Below the pieces are notes generated by a model. That model saw nothing but the letters and a program-made list of their open reading frames with translations, was not told where the DNA came from and made no database searches. A stretch of DNA of 64,000 bases from CAZLLE01 sp964560425 (GTDB lineage Bacteria > Campylobacterota > Campylobacteria > Campylobacterales > QNZT01): assembly GCA_964560425.1 (NCBI GenBank), contig CAZLLE010000033.1, forward strand, positions 30,726 through 94,725, written 5' to 3'. A program made the position numbers and the translations under genes. This document shows, one piece after another, positions 34,555-44,282 of the stretch. The stretch's first letter is position 1. Each line of letters starts with the position of its first letter.

Positions 34555-36312
34555 ATGGGTTTTAAATTAAATACAAATATCGCGGCAATCAATTCACACA
34601 TGTATGCACAAAGAAATAATCAGGGTCTTGATAAATCGCTTTCAGCTTTAAGTTCTGGTTTAAGAATTAATACAGCAGCTGATGATGCTTCTGGTCTATC
34701 TATTGCAAACTCACTAAAAGCTCAAGCAAATGGTCTTGGTCAATCTATTAGAAATGCGAATGATGGTATAGCAGTTATGCAATCAGCTGATGGAGCATTA
34801 GATGAGTATACAAATATCCTAAATACAGTAAGAACAAAAACAATTCAAGCATCATCTGATGGACAAAATGAGCAATCTCGTAAAGCAATTCAAGCAGATA
34901 TTACAAAACTTTTGAAAGAGGCTGACAATATTGCTAAAACAACATCTTTTAATGGTCAAAATCTGCTTGATGGTAGTTTTAAAAATAAATCTTTCCATAT
35001 TGGTGCTTACCAAAATGAGACAATTGATATAACAGTAGAGTCCACAAAAACATCTGATGTAGGTGGTATAAAAGCAGCGGTAGATAATGGTACAATGACA
35101 ACTTCACTATCTGGAGGTGCTACTGCACTTCAAGTTGCAGAAAATGGTTCTTTTAAGATGACAGAAGGATTAGTAAAAATTAATGGCATTGATATTTCAG
35201 ATCAATTAAATAGTACACATGCCAACCATCAATTAGATTCAAAAAATGTAGCAGATGCTATATCCAAAGCAACAGGTGTTACAGCAACAGCAGAGACGAC
35301 TATTAGCACACTAAGTGGAGTAAGTGCAGCCTCTCTTACTGCATCAGATACACTTAAAATTAATGGTGTAAGCATTGGTACAGTTACTGTTTTAGAAGCT
35401 GATGCTGATGGCTCTTTAATACAAGCTATCAATAATATTAGTGATCAAACTGGTGTTACTGCTAAAATGGCAGAAGATAACAAGAGTGTTATTTTAACAG
35501 CAACTGATGGTAAAAATATAAGTCTTGATGCAACAGGTACAGAAGTAGAAAAACTTAATTTTGTAGATACAACAACATCTGTAACTGGATCAGTTGTCAC
35601 TGCACTAAAAAATACAACTGCACTAAAACTAGAGCTAAAATCTGGTGATTTGATTATCAATGGTGTAGATATGGCTGGTACTTATGGAGATGGTACAGTA
35701 GGAAGTGCAGCAGAAGCACTTGAAAAAGCTCTCAAAAAGATTGATGGTTTAGATCAATCTAGTATTGATAATAGTGGAAAAATAACCATTAAATCTAATA
35801 ATGGTACAGATGTAAATATCAGAGATGCAGCAGGAGGCACTTCTGCTTTTGCCACTGCAAAACAAGGTATACACAACAGCTCAACAAAGGGTGAGATTAC
35901 ATTATACTCTGATGATAGTATTACAGTAGAATCTGATGTAGATGTAGATAATGTACTAGGTTTTTCAGAAGGTGTAATCATTACAAATATGGGAGATGAC
36001 AGATTAGATACAATAGATGTTACATCAAGAGAAGGAGCAGAGTTAGCGATACTTATTGTTGATCAAGCACTACAGACTATTGACTCTATAAGATCAACAA
36101 TTGGTTCTACACAAAATCAATTAGACTCTACAGTTAGAAATATCTCTGTTACACAAGTAAATGTTACTTCTGCAGAGTCTCAAATAAGAGATGTTGATTT
36201 TGCATTAGAGAGTTCAAATCTTAAAAAGCATAGTATTTTAGCTCAAGCTGGTACTTATGCTCTTAGTCAAGCAAATTCCGCGCAAGATAATATCTCTACA
36301 CTTCTTAGATAA
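34555..36312 (+). CDS. Flagellin, first copy
   Basis: Filament subunit, 585 residues from ATG 34555 (MGFKLNTNIAAINSHMYAQ) with AAGGA upstream. The conserved D0/D1 N-terminus has LSSGLRINTAADDASGLSIAN; the middle (about 200-500) is a long variable D2/D3 with Flagellin IN-type segments (LKINGVSIG, LIINGVDMAGTYGDG); the C-terminus has DVDFALESSNLKKHSILAQAG and ends SLLR-like (STLLR). The middle contains many Ser and Thr, suitable for O-glycosylation by the Maf and legionaminic acid genes nearby. The TLR5-binding residues of enterobacterial flagellin are not evident, as in other Campylobacterota. Confidence 0.96.
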   Translation: MGFKLNTNIAAINSHMYAQRNNQGLDKSLSALSSGLRINTAADDASGLSIANSLKAQANGLGQSIRNANDGIAVMQSADGALDEYTNILNTVRTKTIQASSDGQNEQSRKAIQADITKLLKEADNIAKTTSFNGQNLLDGSFKNKSFHIGAYQNETIDITVESTKTSDVGGIKAAVDNGTMTTSLSGGATALQVAENGSFKMTEGLVKINGIDISDQLNSTHANHQLDSKNVADAISKATGVTATAETTISTLSGVSAASLTASDTLKINGVSIGTVTVLEADADGSLIQAINNISDQTGVTAKMAEDNKSVILTATDGKNISLDATGTEVEKLNFVDTTTSVTGSVVTALKNTTALKLELKSGDLIINGVDMAGTYGDGTVGSAAEALEKALKKIDGLDQSSIDNSGKITIKSNNGTDVNIRDAAGGTSAFATAKQGIHNSSTKGEITLYSDDSITVESDVDVDNVLGFSEGVIITNMGDDRLDTIDVTSREGAELAILIVDQALQTIDSIRSTIGSTQNQLDSTVRNISVTQVNVTSAESQIRDVDFALESSNLKKHSILAQAGTYALSQANSAQDNISTLLR

Positions 36313-36322
36313 AACCATACTC

Positions 36323-36347
36323 CCTCTCACATAACAGTTGTGAGAGG
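36323..36347. terminator. Bidirectional terminator between flagellin and HEPN gene
   Basis: 9-bp perfect stem CCTCTCACA/TGTGAGAGG at 36323-36331 and 36339-36347 between convergent stops. No clear T tract. Confidence 0.6.
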
Positions 36348-36359
36348 AAGAGATAAAAC

Positions 36360-36812
36360 TTAAAACTTAAAATTCTCTATTCTTCTAATAAAAATCTCTT
36401 TGTAATGTGACTTTTCTATTAAAAACTCATATAAAAACATATAATCTCTATCTCTCACAATAGTAATAACAATTTTACGGTTAAACTCCATATAATCATG
36501 AACCAAAGCATTTCTAAAACCTAATATTTTTCTAAATTTTCTCTCTTGAATTTCATCAAATATACCAACTGTATGCAAAATCTGTAAAGCATCATATCCA
36601 CTGTTTGGAATAATCTGACAATTATAATATTGTAATACTTTTTTAAATTTGCCTATCATATTTTCTGACAATATCTGTAAACTTCTCTCCGCCGCTCTTA
36701 TAAAAAGAGCATCTATTTTAGCATCTTGAAATTTATCATGCAACTGATCTAATATATCTTTCTCTTCATTTGCTATTTTGATTGTACTATTCAAATAATC
36801 TTTGAAATTCAT
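36360..36812 (-). CDS. HEPN-domain toxin of HEPN-MNT pair
   Basis: 150 residues, all-helical HEPN (HepT-like) fold with the ribonuclease motif RNALVHDY, an exact Rx4HxY match, near residue 120. In characterised pairs this motif cuts RNA and its Tyr is the site that the MNT partner modifies with AMP. I start at ATG 36812, six bases after AAGGGG; the ATG two codons upstream touches that ribosome site. The start lies inside the end of the antitoxin gene (26 bases), so translation is coupled. Confidence 0.85.
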   Translation of the reverse strand: MNFKDYLNSTIKIANEEKDILDQLHDKFQDAKIDALFIRAAERSLQILSENMIGKFKKVLQYYNCQIIPNSGYDALQILHTVGIFDEIQERKFRKILGFRNALVHDYMEFNRKIVITIVRDRDYMFLYEFLIEKSHYKEIFIRRIENFKF

Positions 36813-37152
36813 TTTCATCCCCTTTTAATACAACATATTTCTCTTTAATACTAGATATTAAAGCACTATTTACATGACTTAAGTCTATGATATCATAATC
36901 ATATTCAGGCAAATCCAAAACATCACCCACATCACCCCAAGCCTTTGCAACCATGCCCCAAGATTCATTTGGTAAATCTTCCATAAGTAGAGCAAAATCA
37001 TAATCACTTTTTAAATTACTATTTCCAATAACTCTTGAACCAAACAAGAGAGCCACTTTAACATAAAATAATCGCTCATCTTGAAATAGCTGTTTTAACT
37101 CTTCAATGCTTATTATCTTTGTTTTACCATAAGGACGACTTTTATAAAACAT
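36787..37152 (-). CDS. MNT-domain nucleotidyltransferase antitoxin
   Basis: 121 residues of the minimal nucleotidyltransferase family (MntA-like). The active-site pattern GSx10DxD is exact: GSRVIGNSNLKSDYD, with a later Asp in YDIIDLS. In known pairs this enzyme adds AMP to the Tyr of the HEPN toxin and silences it. The gene precedes the toxin, both reading against the flagellins on either side. A GGGAGA ribosome site precedes ATG 37152. Confidence 0.85.
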   Translation of the reverse strand: MFYKSRPYGKTKIISIEELKQLFQDERLFYVKVALLFGSRVIGNSNLKSDYDFALLMEDLPNESWGMVAKAWGDVGDVLDLPEYDYDIIDLSHVNSALISSIKEKYVVLKGDENEFQRLFE

Positions 37153-37414
37153 TTTCTCTTCTCCCTATCTAAGAAATGATACTTAAACTTGAGTTAGCGT
37201 GGCTTTAGCTTCATATTGTTTATACTGCAAATTATAACATGAAGTATCCAAACCCAATTTTTAAATCTAAAAATCAAATATTCAAAATATTATTTATATT
37301 TAATTTAAAATACAAAATTTTATTTTACAAAATTAGTAAAAAACTAAATATATTACATATAAGTAATTTTTTATACAAATAATCTAAATTAAGTAATTTT
37401 TTTAAAAAAAAGTA

Positions 37415-37441
37415 TAAAGTTTCTATACTTTAGTACGATCT
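37415..37441 (+). promoter_or_regulatory. Sigma-28 (FliA) promoter of second flagellin gene
   Basis: TAAAGTTT at 37415-37422, 13-base spacer, CGATCT at 37436-37441, identical boxes and spacing to the first flagellin promoter while the spacer sequence differs. Confidence 0.8.
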
Positions 37442-37451
37442 AGTCACTGTA

Positions 37452-37465
37452 CAGCAAGGATGCTG
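37452..37465 (+). promoter_or_regulatory. CsrA-type AGGA-loop hairpin in second flagellin leader
   Basis: CAGCA-AGGA-TGCTG, a 5-bp stem exposing AGGA, 36 bases before the ATG. It is shared with the first leader although the surrounding leader sequence differs, which argues for selection. Confidence 0.65.
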
Positions 37466-37500
37466 AAATAAAATTTTACTAATTTAAAAGGATTTATATC

Positions 37501-39264
37501 ATGGGTTTTCAAATTAATACAAATGTAGCGGCAATGAATGCACATATGCATGCAGTAAATAATAATAAAGGTTTAGATAAGTCACTAGCAGCATTAAGCT
37601 CAGGGCTACGAATTAATACAGCAGCTGATGATGCTTCTGGTCTATCTATTGCTAATCAACTTAAAAGTCAAGCAAATGGTCTTGGTCAAGCTATTAGAAA
37701 TGCTAATGATGGTGTTGCTGTAACGCAATCAGCTGATGGAGCATTAGATGAGTATACAAATATTATTAATACTGTAAGAACCAAAGCAATCCAAGCAGCT
37801 TCTGATGGACAAAGTGATGAGTCAAGAGAAGCAATTCAAGCAGATATTACCAAACTTCTAAAAGAGGCAAATAATATTGCAAAAACAACTCAGTTTAATG
37901 GAATGAAACTTTTAGATGGTGATTTTAAAAATAAATCATTCCATATTGGAGCTTATGAAAATGAGACTATCGATCTCAGTATTGATTCAGTAAAAACAAG
38001 TGATGTTGGAAAAATTAAAACTGCAGCAGACAACAGTAGTATGACAAATAGTTTAAGTGGAGGTTCCTCTGGACTTCAAGTTGCTAAAGATGGCTCTTTT
38101 GAGATGGGAAAAGATTCTCTCAAAATTAATGGTACTGACATTTCAGAACAACTAAATAGCACACATGCAAATCACAAATTAGATGCAAAAAGTGTTGCAG
38201 ACGCTATCTCTAAAGCAACTGATGTTACAGCTACAGCTACAACAACAATTGGAACTTCAGCAGCAGTACAAGCAGCATCGTTAACAGCAGGTGGAGACAA
38301 TGAATTAAAAATTAATGGCGTAAGTATTGGTGATGTTCAAGTTTTGGATAATGACTCTGATGGATCTTTGGTTCAAGCAATTAATGACATCAGTGATCAA
38401 ACTGGTGTTACTGCTAAAATGGCAGAAGATGGTAAAAGTGTTATTCTAACAGCTGAAGATGGAAGGGATATAAGTCTTGATTCAAAAGGAGAAGCCTCAA
38501 CAAAATTACACTTTACAGACAGTACGACAGCTATTACAGGTGCTGTTGTTGATCAACTCAAATCAAGTGCAACTACAGCATTGGAACTAAAAGCGGGTGA
38601 TCTGATTATCAATGGTGTTGATATGGCTGGTACTTACGGTGATGGTACAAAAGGTAGCGCAGCAGAAGCTTTTGAAGAAAAATTAAAAAGTATAGAAGGG
38701 CTAGATCAATCTAGTGTTGCTTCAACTGGTGAAATTACTGTTAAATCAAATGATGGCACAGATGTTAATATTCGTGATGCTGCTGGAGGGACAAGTGCTT
38801 TTGCAGTTTCTGCACAAGGTATTAACAATAATTCAACACATGGTGAGATTACTCTATATTCAGAGAACAATATTAATGTAGAGACAACTTCAGGAGCAAA
38901 AGATACACTAGGTTTTAAAGATGGTTCCATCAAAACAAACGAGAGTGATATTAGTCTTGAGAGTATTGATGTTACTACTAGAGAAGGTGCCGAACTAGCA
39001 ATTAAAATTGCAGATGAAGCATTGAAAAAAATAGATTCTGTTAGATCTGAAATTGGTTCTACACAAAATCAACTTGAATCAACAGTTAGAAATATCTCTG
39101 TTACACAAGTAAATGTAACCTCTGCTGAATCACAAATTAGAGATGTTGATTTTGCATTAGAGAGTGCAAACCTTAAAAAACATAGTATTTTAGCACAGGC
39201 TGGTACTTATGCTCTTAGTCAGGCAAATGCTGCTCAACAAAATGTATCTTCACTTTTAAGATAA
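37501..39264 (+). CDS. Flagellin, second copy
   Basis: 587 residues (MGFQINTNVAAMNAHMHAV), closely similar to the first copy through the D0/D1 termini (LSSGLRINTAADDASGLSIANQL; FALESANLKKHSILAQAG) and in blocks of the middle (LIINGVDMAGTYGDG, SDQTGVTAKMAED). Differences concentrate in the variable middle. Long nearly identical DNA blocks at both ends make the pair a direct repeat enclosing the HEPN-MNT genes. AAAAGGA ribosome site. Confidence 0.96.
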   Translation: MGFQINTNVAAMNAHMHAVNNNKGLDKSLAALSSGLRINTAADDASGLSIANQLKSQANGLGQAIRNANDGVAVTQSADGALDEYTNIINTVRTKAIQAASDGQSDESREAIQADITKLLKEANNIAKTTQFNGMKLLDGDFKNKSFHIGAYENETIDLSIDSVKTSDVGKIKTAADNSSMTNSLSGGSSGLQVAKDGSFEMGKDSLKINGTDISEQLNSTHANHKLDAKSVADAISKATDVTATATTTIGTSAAVQAASLTAGGDNELKINGVSIGDVQVLDNDSDGSLVQAINDISDQTGVTAKMAEDGKSVILTAEDGRDISLDSKGEASTKLHFTDSTTAITGAVVDQLKSSATTALELKAGDLIINGVDMAGTYGDGTKGSAAEAFEEKLKSIEGLDQSSVASTGEITVKSNDGTDVNIRDAAGGTSAFAVSAQGINNNSTHGEITLYSENNINVETTSGAKDTLGFKDGSIKTNESDISLESIDVTTREGAELAIKIADEALKKIDSVRSEIGSTQNQLESTVRNISVTQVNVTSAESQIRDVDFALESANLKKHSILAQAGTYALSQANAAQQNVSSLLR

Positions 39265-39274
39265 TATTAATTAT

Positions 39275-39303
39275 ATTTAGATGGTTCTAAGAACCATCTA
39301 AAT
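39275..39303. terminator. Bidirectional terminator between second flagellin and maf
   Basis: 13-bp stem at 39275-39287 and 39291-39303 with a TAA loop; it overlaps the last base of the maf stop codon. A T-rich stretch is present on both sides. Confidence 0.7.
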
Positions 39304-41351
39304 TAAACTAACTCCTCTTTTTCCTCTAATGCACTATTTGCATATTCAAGATAAATCTCCATAGTAATGAGATAAAGATTTAAAATTTTTTCTATTTGTG
39401 CTATTAATATGGAGTCTATTTTTTTAATATGTTTTTTAGGGTTATTAAGCTCTTTTGTATTAAAGAAATCAAATATAAATGTACTAATATATCTACTATA
39501 GTAGTAAAAAACTGCATTAATATCCCTATTTTTTTTATGTGATATACCTAAAAGTTCATGTATTAATAAAGCATAACTCTTTAAATATGCAGAAACTAAT
39601 GTTCTTGAAACACTTTTTTTGTGTTGGACAATAACTTGTTGTAATCTTTTAACCTCTTCTACCTGCTTTTCTAAATATTTAACATCCTTTATATTAATAG
39701 TTTCAGAGATATCATCAAAGAAATTTTTTAAAGAAGTATCTATATTTTTGAGATCTTGTAAACAATCTACATCTATTGCATCTGCCCTTAAAGGTATTGC
39801 TCCCTCTAAAAAAGCACCATCATTTAGATTATAAACTTTTTGATTATCTCTCTTATATAATTTTGAAACTAAGGAGAATGAATTTGCTGATGTTTTATAT
39901 AAAGGGGTAGTTGGTACCTTGGATAAAAAATTACCTTTAACATAGGATATAGTTTTACCCAAATCTGTATAATAAATACTATTCTCACTCTCCATCTCAG
40001 AAGATTCTAATACTTTTGATCCAAAGTGAGATTCACTATGTGTACTTTTAGTCTTAGCATCTAATGCTAAATCTAAACCGAGTAAATATAATTCACTTAC
40101 ACCCAAAATTAGTGACAAACCATAAGTAGATTCTCCAATACTAGGAGCAGTTAATGAACCAAAATCAATTTTATAATTTGTAGTAGACTCAAAAAAGTAT
40201 AAGTTATCTCTAGGAATAAAATTGACAACATCTCTATGAGAGACAGAAGATAACAAAAATATTGTTTTATCTAAAAAATTTGCAATATCTATATTTTCAA
40301 AAAACTTTGCCAATATGGGACTAGGATCCATGCTTGTAACAATATCTGGCTTAATGCCAAATTTATATAGAGATGGTACAGCAGCTAAAACAGCTATTAT
40401 AATAAATTTTTTATGATTTTTTTTCAACCAATCTCTATTTTTATCCAACGATGGTCCAGCAGCAATTAATAATGTAGGCTTTTTGGATAGAGAAGAGTCT
40501 TCATGTTTTGTTTCAATATCAATATACTTATAATTTTCCACAAGATACTCAGGAGATTTTAAAAGTTGAGATAAGAATCTATTGTATGGATGAGAAATAT
40601 AATCTTGTGTAACAATAAAATCTTGTAAAAATTTTATATTTTTAGTATAGTGATCGCTAAAAATTGCATATTTGAGATAGTGATTATAATTATATGCCTC
40701 AACAAAAAACTCTTGAAAAGACTCTTTTTGTGCAGTTTTATCTTCCATAATAGAAAAAATAATTTTAGTTCTTGCAGAGAGTAACTTATAATCTATTGTA
40801 AACATTGATAATCTAAAGAGTTCCAAATCATCCTCTATGATATAGAGATTATAAGAGTGAATCTTTTTTTGTACCTCTATAAGATGAAGCCCAAGACCAA
40901 CCCCAAAAAAAATAAACTTATCAATTTTTTTCATTGTTGTTTTATCTGAAGCAAAACTATTAGTATATTTAATAATTGGAGCTGTGGCATACAGAGGTCC
41001 ACTTTGAGGAGAACCAAAATTATTAAATAGATTTTTTGACTCTTTTATTGCTGTTTGATGAAAAGTTTCTATAACATTTTCATTTTTTTTAAAACTCATC
41101 TTTTTTGCAAATGTCTTAGCATGATCTAAACTGTTTTGATTATATAGATAATTACCAGAACTATTATCTATAACATCAAAATAACCTTCATTTTTATATT
41201 CAAGAGTATACTTCTCTTGATATATTCCATCCGAAATAGCTATATTCAATAAATTAATTTTTTTGAATAGCTCTGAATATTTTTCTTGAAAATAATTAAG
41301 ATTATTCTGATATCTATTAATTGCTTCTAATTCTATAGTGCTTTCTTCCAT
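39303..41351 (-). CDS. Motility accessory factor (Maf/DUF115) flagellin glycosyltransferase
   Basis: 682 residues. The central DUF115 (6-hydroxymethylpterin pyrophosphokinase MptE-like) domain is seen in TLLIAAGPSLDKNRDWLKKN near 295, GIKPDIVTSMDPSP near 335, and STYGLSLILGVSELYLLGLDLAL near 410, followed by helical C-terminal sequence. Maf proteins transfer nonulosonic acid (pseudaminic or legionaminic) from the CMP donor to Ser/Thr of flagellin in the cytoplasm. Its place after the flagellins and beside the legionaminic acid genes fits this role. Confidence 0.9.
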   Translation of the reverse strand: MEESTIELEAINRYQNNLNYFQEKYSELFKKINLLNIAISDGIYQEKYTLEYKNEGYFDVIDNSSGNYLYNQNSLDHAKTFAKKMSFKKNENVIETFHQTAIKESKNLFNNFGSPQSGPLYATAPIIKYTNSFASDKTTMKKIDKFIFFGVGLGLHLIEVQKKIHSYNLYIIEDDLELFRLSMFTIDYKLLSARTKIIFSIMEDKTAQKESFQEFFVEAYNYNHYLKYAIFSDHYTKNIKFLQDFIVTQDYISHPYNRFLSQLLKSPEYLVENYKYIDIETKHEDSSLSKKPTLLIAAGPSLDKNRDWLKKNHKKFIIIAVLAAVPSLYKFGIKPDIVTSMDPSPILAKFFENIDIANFLDKTIFLLSSVSHRDVVNFIPRDNLYFFESTTNYKIDFGSLTAPSIGESTYGLSLILGVSELYLLGLDLALDAKTKSTHSESHFGSKVLESSEMESENSIYYTDLGKTISYVKGNFLSKVPTTPLYKTSANSFSLVSKLYKRDNQKVYNLNDGAFLEGAIPLRADAIDVDCLQDLKNIDTSLKNFFDDISETINIKDVKYLEKQVEEVKRLQQVIVQHKKSVSRTLVSAYLKSYALLIHELLGISHKKNRDINAVFYYYSRYISTFIFDFFNTKELNNPKKHIKKIDSILIAQIEKILNLYLITMEIYLEYANSALEEKEELV

Positions 41352-41404
41352 TTGAAGATCCTTAACTAATTTAAGAAAAATAAAGCACCTTTTATTCCAA
41401 ACCG

Positions 41405-42091
41405 CTAATGACGATTCATTAGAAACTCTACAAAATCAAAATCAAGTTGATTATCAATATCCAACGAGACTTCTCTATCCATTTCATAAGCAAAAATATT
41501 TTCTTTTATAAAAAAGCTCCTTTCTGATAAAAGCTTATCCACTCTACATATATAGATTGCACCATTAATTCTATAATACCTATCTAGATCTTGACTTCTT
41601 ACATTTAGTATCTCATCTTTTAAAAATCCCATCATACTTTTATTAGATGGCAATACATTTGACCATAAAGGGGAGTGATCCATTTCACATACACTTATAA
41701 TTGCATCTGCATTTTTTTTATCAAGAAGTTCAATAGCTTCATCAATATGTTTTTCATCTCTAAGAGGTGATGTTGGTTGAAGTAATATAATATAATCATA
41801 TTTTGCAAAGTTTTCTATAGTATGTTTTATAGAATCAAATGTTGTAGAATTATCATTAGCCAAAAAACTAGGTCTGCTTACTATTTCAGCCCCACAAGAT
41901 TTAGAAATTTCTAATATCTCCATATCATCACTAGAAACAACAACTTTATCAATATATTTACTTTTTAATCCAGCCTCTATACTCCATGAAACAAGAGGTT
42001 TACCATTTAAATTTAATATGTTTTTTTGTGGTAATCTTTTACTACCACCACGAGCTAAAATGACAGCTAAAAAACTTTTGTTATTAAACAT
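41405..42091 (-). CDS. legF: CMP-legionaminic acid synthase
   Basis: Cytidylyltransferase of the NeuA/LegF (PtmB) family, activating the nonulosonic acid with CTP. 228 residues with LARGGSKRLPQKN at 13-25, the CMP-sialate synthase signature, and LLQPTSPLRDEKHIDEAIE near 104. C-terminal SLDIDNQLDF is also typical. Substrate (legionaminic rather than pseudaminic acid) is inferred from the LegB, LegC, LegG and LegI neighbours. Confidence 0.9.
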   Translation of the reverse strand: MFNNKSFLAVILARGGSKRLPQKNILNLNGKPLVSWSIEAGLKSKYIDKVVVSSDDMEILEISKSCGAEIVSRPSFLANDNSTTFDSIKHTIENFAKYDYIILLQPTSPLRDEKHIDEAIELLDKKNADAIISVCEMDHSPLWSNVLPSNKSMMGFLKDEILNVRSQDLDRYYRINGAIYICRVDKLLSERSFFIKENIFAYEMDREVSLDIDNQLDFDFVEFLMNRH

Positions 42092-42097
42092 ATCTAT

Positions 42098-43144
42098 TTA
42101 AAAGACTTCAGCATATTCTCTATTAGCCCTTTTAAACTCCTCCATCTTTCCAATATCTAGCCAATACTCTCTAAGCGGAAAGGAAATAACACTATTTTTC
42201 ATCTCAATTAGCTTATCAAAAAAGGTTGGCATATCATAAAATTCATCAGCAGGAATATGATTTAATACTTTTGGGCTAAGCATATAAATTCCAGCGTTTA
42301 CAAAATATTTATGTATTGGTTTTTCAGTAATAGACAATATTTCACTATCCATAACATCAACAACACCATAAGGAATCTGAAAATCATACTCTCTTACACA
42401 CATTGTAGCATCTGCTTTATTATCTTGGTGGAATCTCAAAAGTTGTTCAAAATTAGCATTTGTGAGAAGATCTCCATTCATAACAAAAAAATCTTCATTT
42501 AATTTTTTTTTCATAAGAGATAAAGCTCCAGCTGTTCCAAGCCTCTTATCCTCATGAATATACTCTATATTAACACCAAATTTAGTACCATTTCCAAAAT
42601 ACTCTTCAAACATCTCTGATTTATAATTAACACTAAGTATAAAATTCTTAAACCCAAACTTAACAAAACTCTCTATTATTGTTTCAATTATTGGCTTACC
42701 CCCTACTACAAGTAGAGGTTTTGGAACTTTATTTGTAAGTGGTCTAAGTCGAGTTCCTAATCCTCCCGCCATTAAAACAACCTTATTTGTATGAGTTTTA
42801 ATTTTTAAAAGATCATCAATAGTTCTAATACCAACAACTTTACCACCTTTATCAACAATTGGGATTTGATGTATTGTTTTGGTTTTACATAAGTCAATAA
42901 TATTTTTTTCACTCTCATTTACAGTAACTGCTGTTGGATTTTTAAAATATATACTCTCTATTGTAGAGTTTAAAGTTTTACCACTTAAAATTGCTCGTCT
43001 TATATCACCATCAGTTAGAGTTCCTAATAATTTATTATTACTATCGACAACAATTGCTATCTTCATAGCTCCACTATCTATAATCTGCAAAGCTTCTTTA
43101 ATAGTTGATATTACAGTTAATTTGATATCTTCTATATTTTTCAT
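42098..43144 (-). CDS. ptmE: CBS-domain sugar-phosphate guanylyltransferase (PtmE type)
   Basis: 348 residues: two N-terminal CBS motifs (about 1-115) followed by a nucleotidyltransferase domain (MAGGLGTRLRPLTNKVPKPLL near 125-145, FFVMNGDLL near 215). In Campylobacter jejuni PtmE makes GDP-glucosamine, the start of its GDP-linked legionaminic acid pathway. The partner genes ptmA and ptmF are not in this window, so the exact substrate is uncertain. Confidence 0.85.
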   Translation of the reverse strand: MKNIEDIKLTVISTIKEALQIIDSGAMKIAIVVDSNNKLLGTLTDGDIRRAILSGKTLNSTIESIYFKNPTAVTVNESEKNIIDLCKTKTIHQIPIVDKGGKVVGIRTIDDLLKIKTHTNKVVLMAGGLGTRLRPLTNKVPKPLLVVGGKPIIETIIESFVKFGFKNFILSVNYKSEMFEEYFGNGTKFGVNIEYIHEDKRLGTAGALSLMKKKLNEDFFVMNGDLLTNANFEQLLRFHQDNKADATMCVREYDFQIPYGVVDVMDSEILSITEKPIHKYFVNAGIYMLSPKVLNHIPADEFYDMPTFFDKLIEMKNSVISFPLREYWLDIGKMEEFKRANREYAEVF

Positions 43145-43145
43145 A

Positions 43146-44282
43146 TTAATAATCCAAATCTATAAATTTTTTTCTTGTTGAAAATTCTACTGATTCTAAA
43201 ACTTCTATTATTTTTTCTGAAGCAAACCCCGTTCCATATATATTTTTTACATGATCTAAATTTAAATCAAAAGCCTTTTTGATACTCTCATCTAAAGAGT
43301 CAATATCACAATCAATGACATTTCCACTTTGAAGCCTACCGTTTTGTCTATCTCCAATATTTACTACAGGTTTTTTAAAACTTGCAGCCTCTAATATACC
43401 ACTAGATGTATTACCTATTAAAATATCAATATATTTCATAACACTTAAATATTTTAACTGTCCTAAATTTTTTACTACTTTATATTTGTTCTTATCTTTT
43501 TGACAAAATTTTTCTATCTGACGATTGATAATACGACCATTATCATCAGCATTTGCATAAGTAAAAAGTACACTTAATTTAGTTTTTTCGATAGTTAATA
43601 AAATATCATCTATATCTATTAAAATATCATTTTTAGAAAGTGTTTCTGGGTGATAAGTAAAAAGGGCACTCTTAACACCAAACTTCCAATCAAGCTCCTT
43701 TTCCAATTTCTCTTTTGATAGTAAATTTATAGAAACAATATTATCAATTCCAGGAGCACCTGTATTAAAAACCCTATCAGAACTCTCACCCATTTGAATA
43801 ACTCTTTTTCTATACTCTTCAGTAGAAGTAAAATGTAGATAACTCATCTTTGTAATGGCATGTCTAATCTGCTCATCTACTGCACCCTCTGTTATCTCTC
43901 CTCCATGAACATGAGCTATGGGTATATTCATAAGCATTGCGGCAGTGGCAGATGCAAGTGTTTCATATCTGTCACCTAAAATAAGTATAATATCAGGATT
44001 AATTCGATTAAAGGAATCTGATAAAAGAATAGTTGCTAAACCCATAGATTTTACCATTGCAGATTTTGTATCAGATGAGAGAAGATTTTCTATTTTATCA
44101 TCAATTTTAAAACCATCTTTTTCAATCTGTTCATATGTTAATCCAAATTCCAAAGAGAGATGCATAGTTGTTACAACAAGTTGTAATTCAAGCTCATCTG
44201 AAGCCTTAATTTTTTTTAATATAGGATAAAGTAGACCATACTCAGCACGAGTGCCAGTAACAACACAAATTTTTCTTTTCAT
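43146..44282 (-). CDS. legG: NDP-N,N'-diacetylbacillosamine 2-epimerase, hydrolysing
   Basis: 378 residues of the NeuC/LegG family, releasing 2,4-diacetamido-2,4,6-trideoxymannose from its nucleotide. Signatures: VVTGTRAEYGLLYPIL at 6-21, ILGDRYETLASATAAM near 102, HVHGGEITEGAVDEQIRHAITKM near 124-146, and NTSSGILEAASF near 295. It overlaps legI by 4 bases. Confidence 0.92.
   Translation of the reverse strand: MKRKICVVTGTRAEYGLLYPILKKIKASDELELQLVVTTMHLSLEFGLTYEQIEKDGFKIDDKIENLLSSDTKSAMVKSMGLATILLSDSFNRINPDIILILGDRYETLASATAAMLMNIPIAHVHGGEITEGAVDEQIRHAITKMSYLHFTSTEEYRKRVIQMGESSDRVFNTGAPGIDNIVSINLLSKEKLEKELDWKFGVKSALFTYHPETLSKNDILIDIDDILLTIEKTKLSVLFTYANADDNGRIINRQIEKFCQKDKNKYKVVKNLGQLKYLSVMKYIDILIGNTSSGILEAASFKKPVVNIGDRQNGRLQSGNVIDCDIDSLDESIKKAFDLNLDHVKNIYGTGFASEKIIEVLESVEFSTRKKFIDLDY

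Larger units (their letters stand above)
37153..37500. other. 348-base intergenic region upstream of second flagellin
   Basis: AT-rich divergent region between the MNT gene and the second flagellin. Its left part should hold the toxin-antitoxin promoter; its right end holds the sigma-28 promoter and AGGA-loop hairpin. Nothing else is recognised. Confidence 0.65.
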
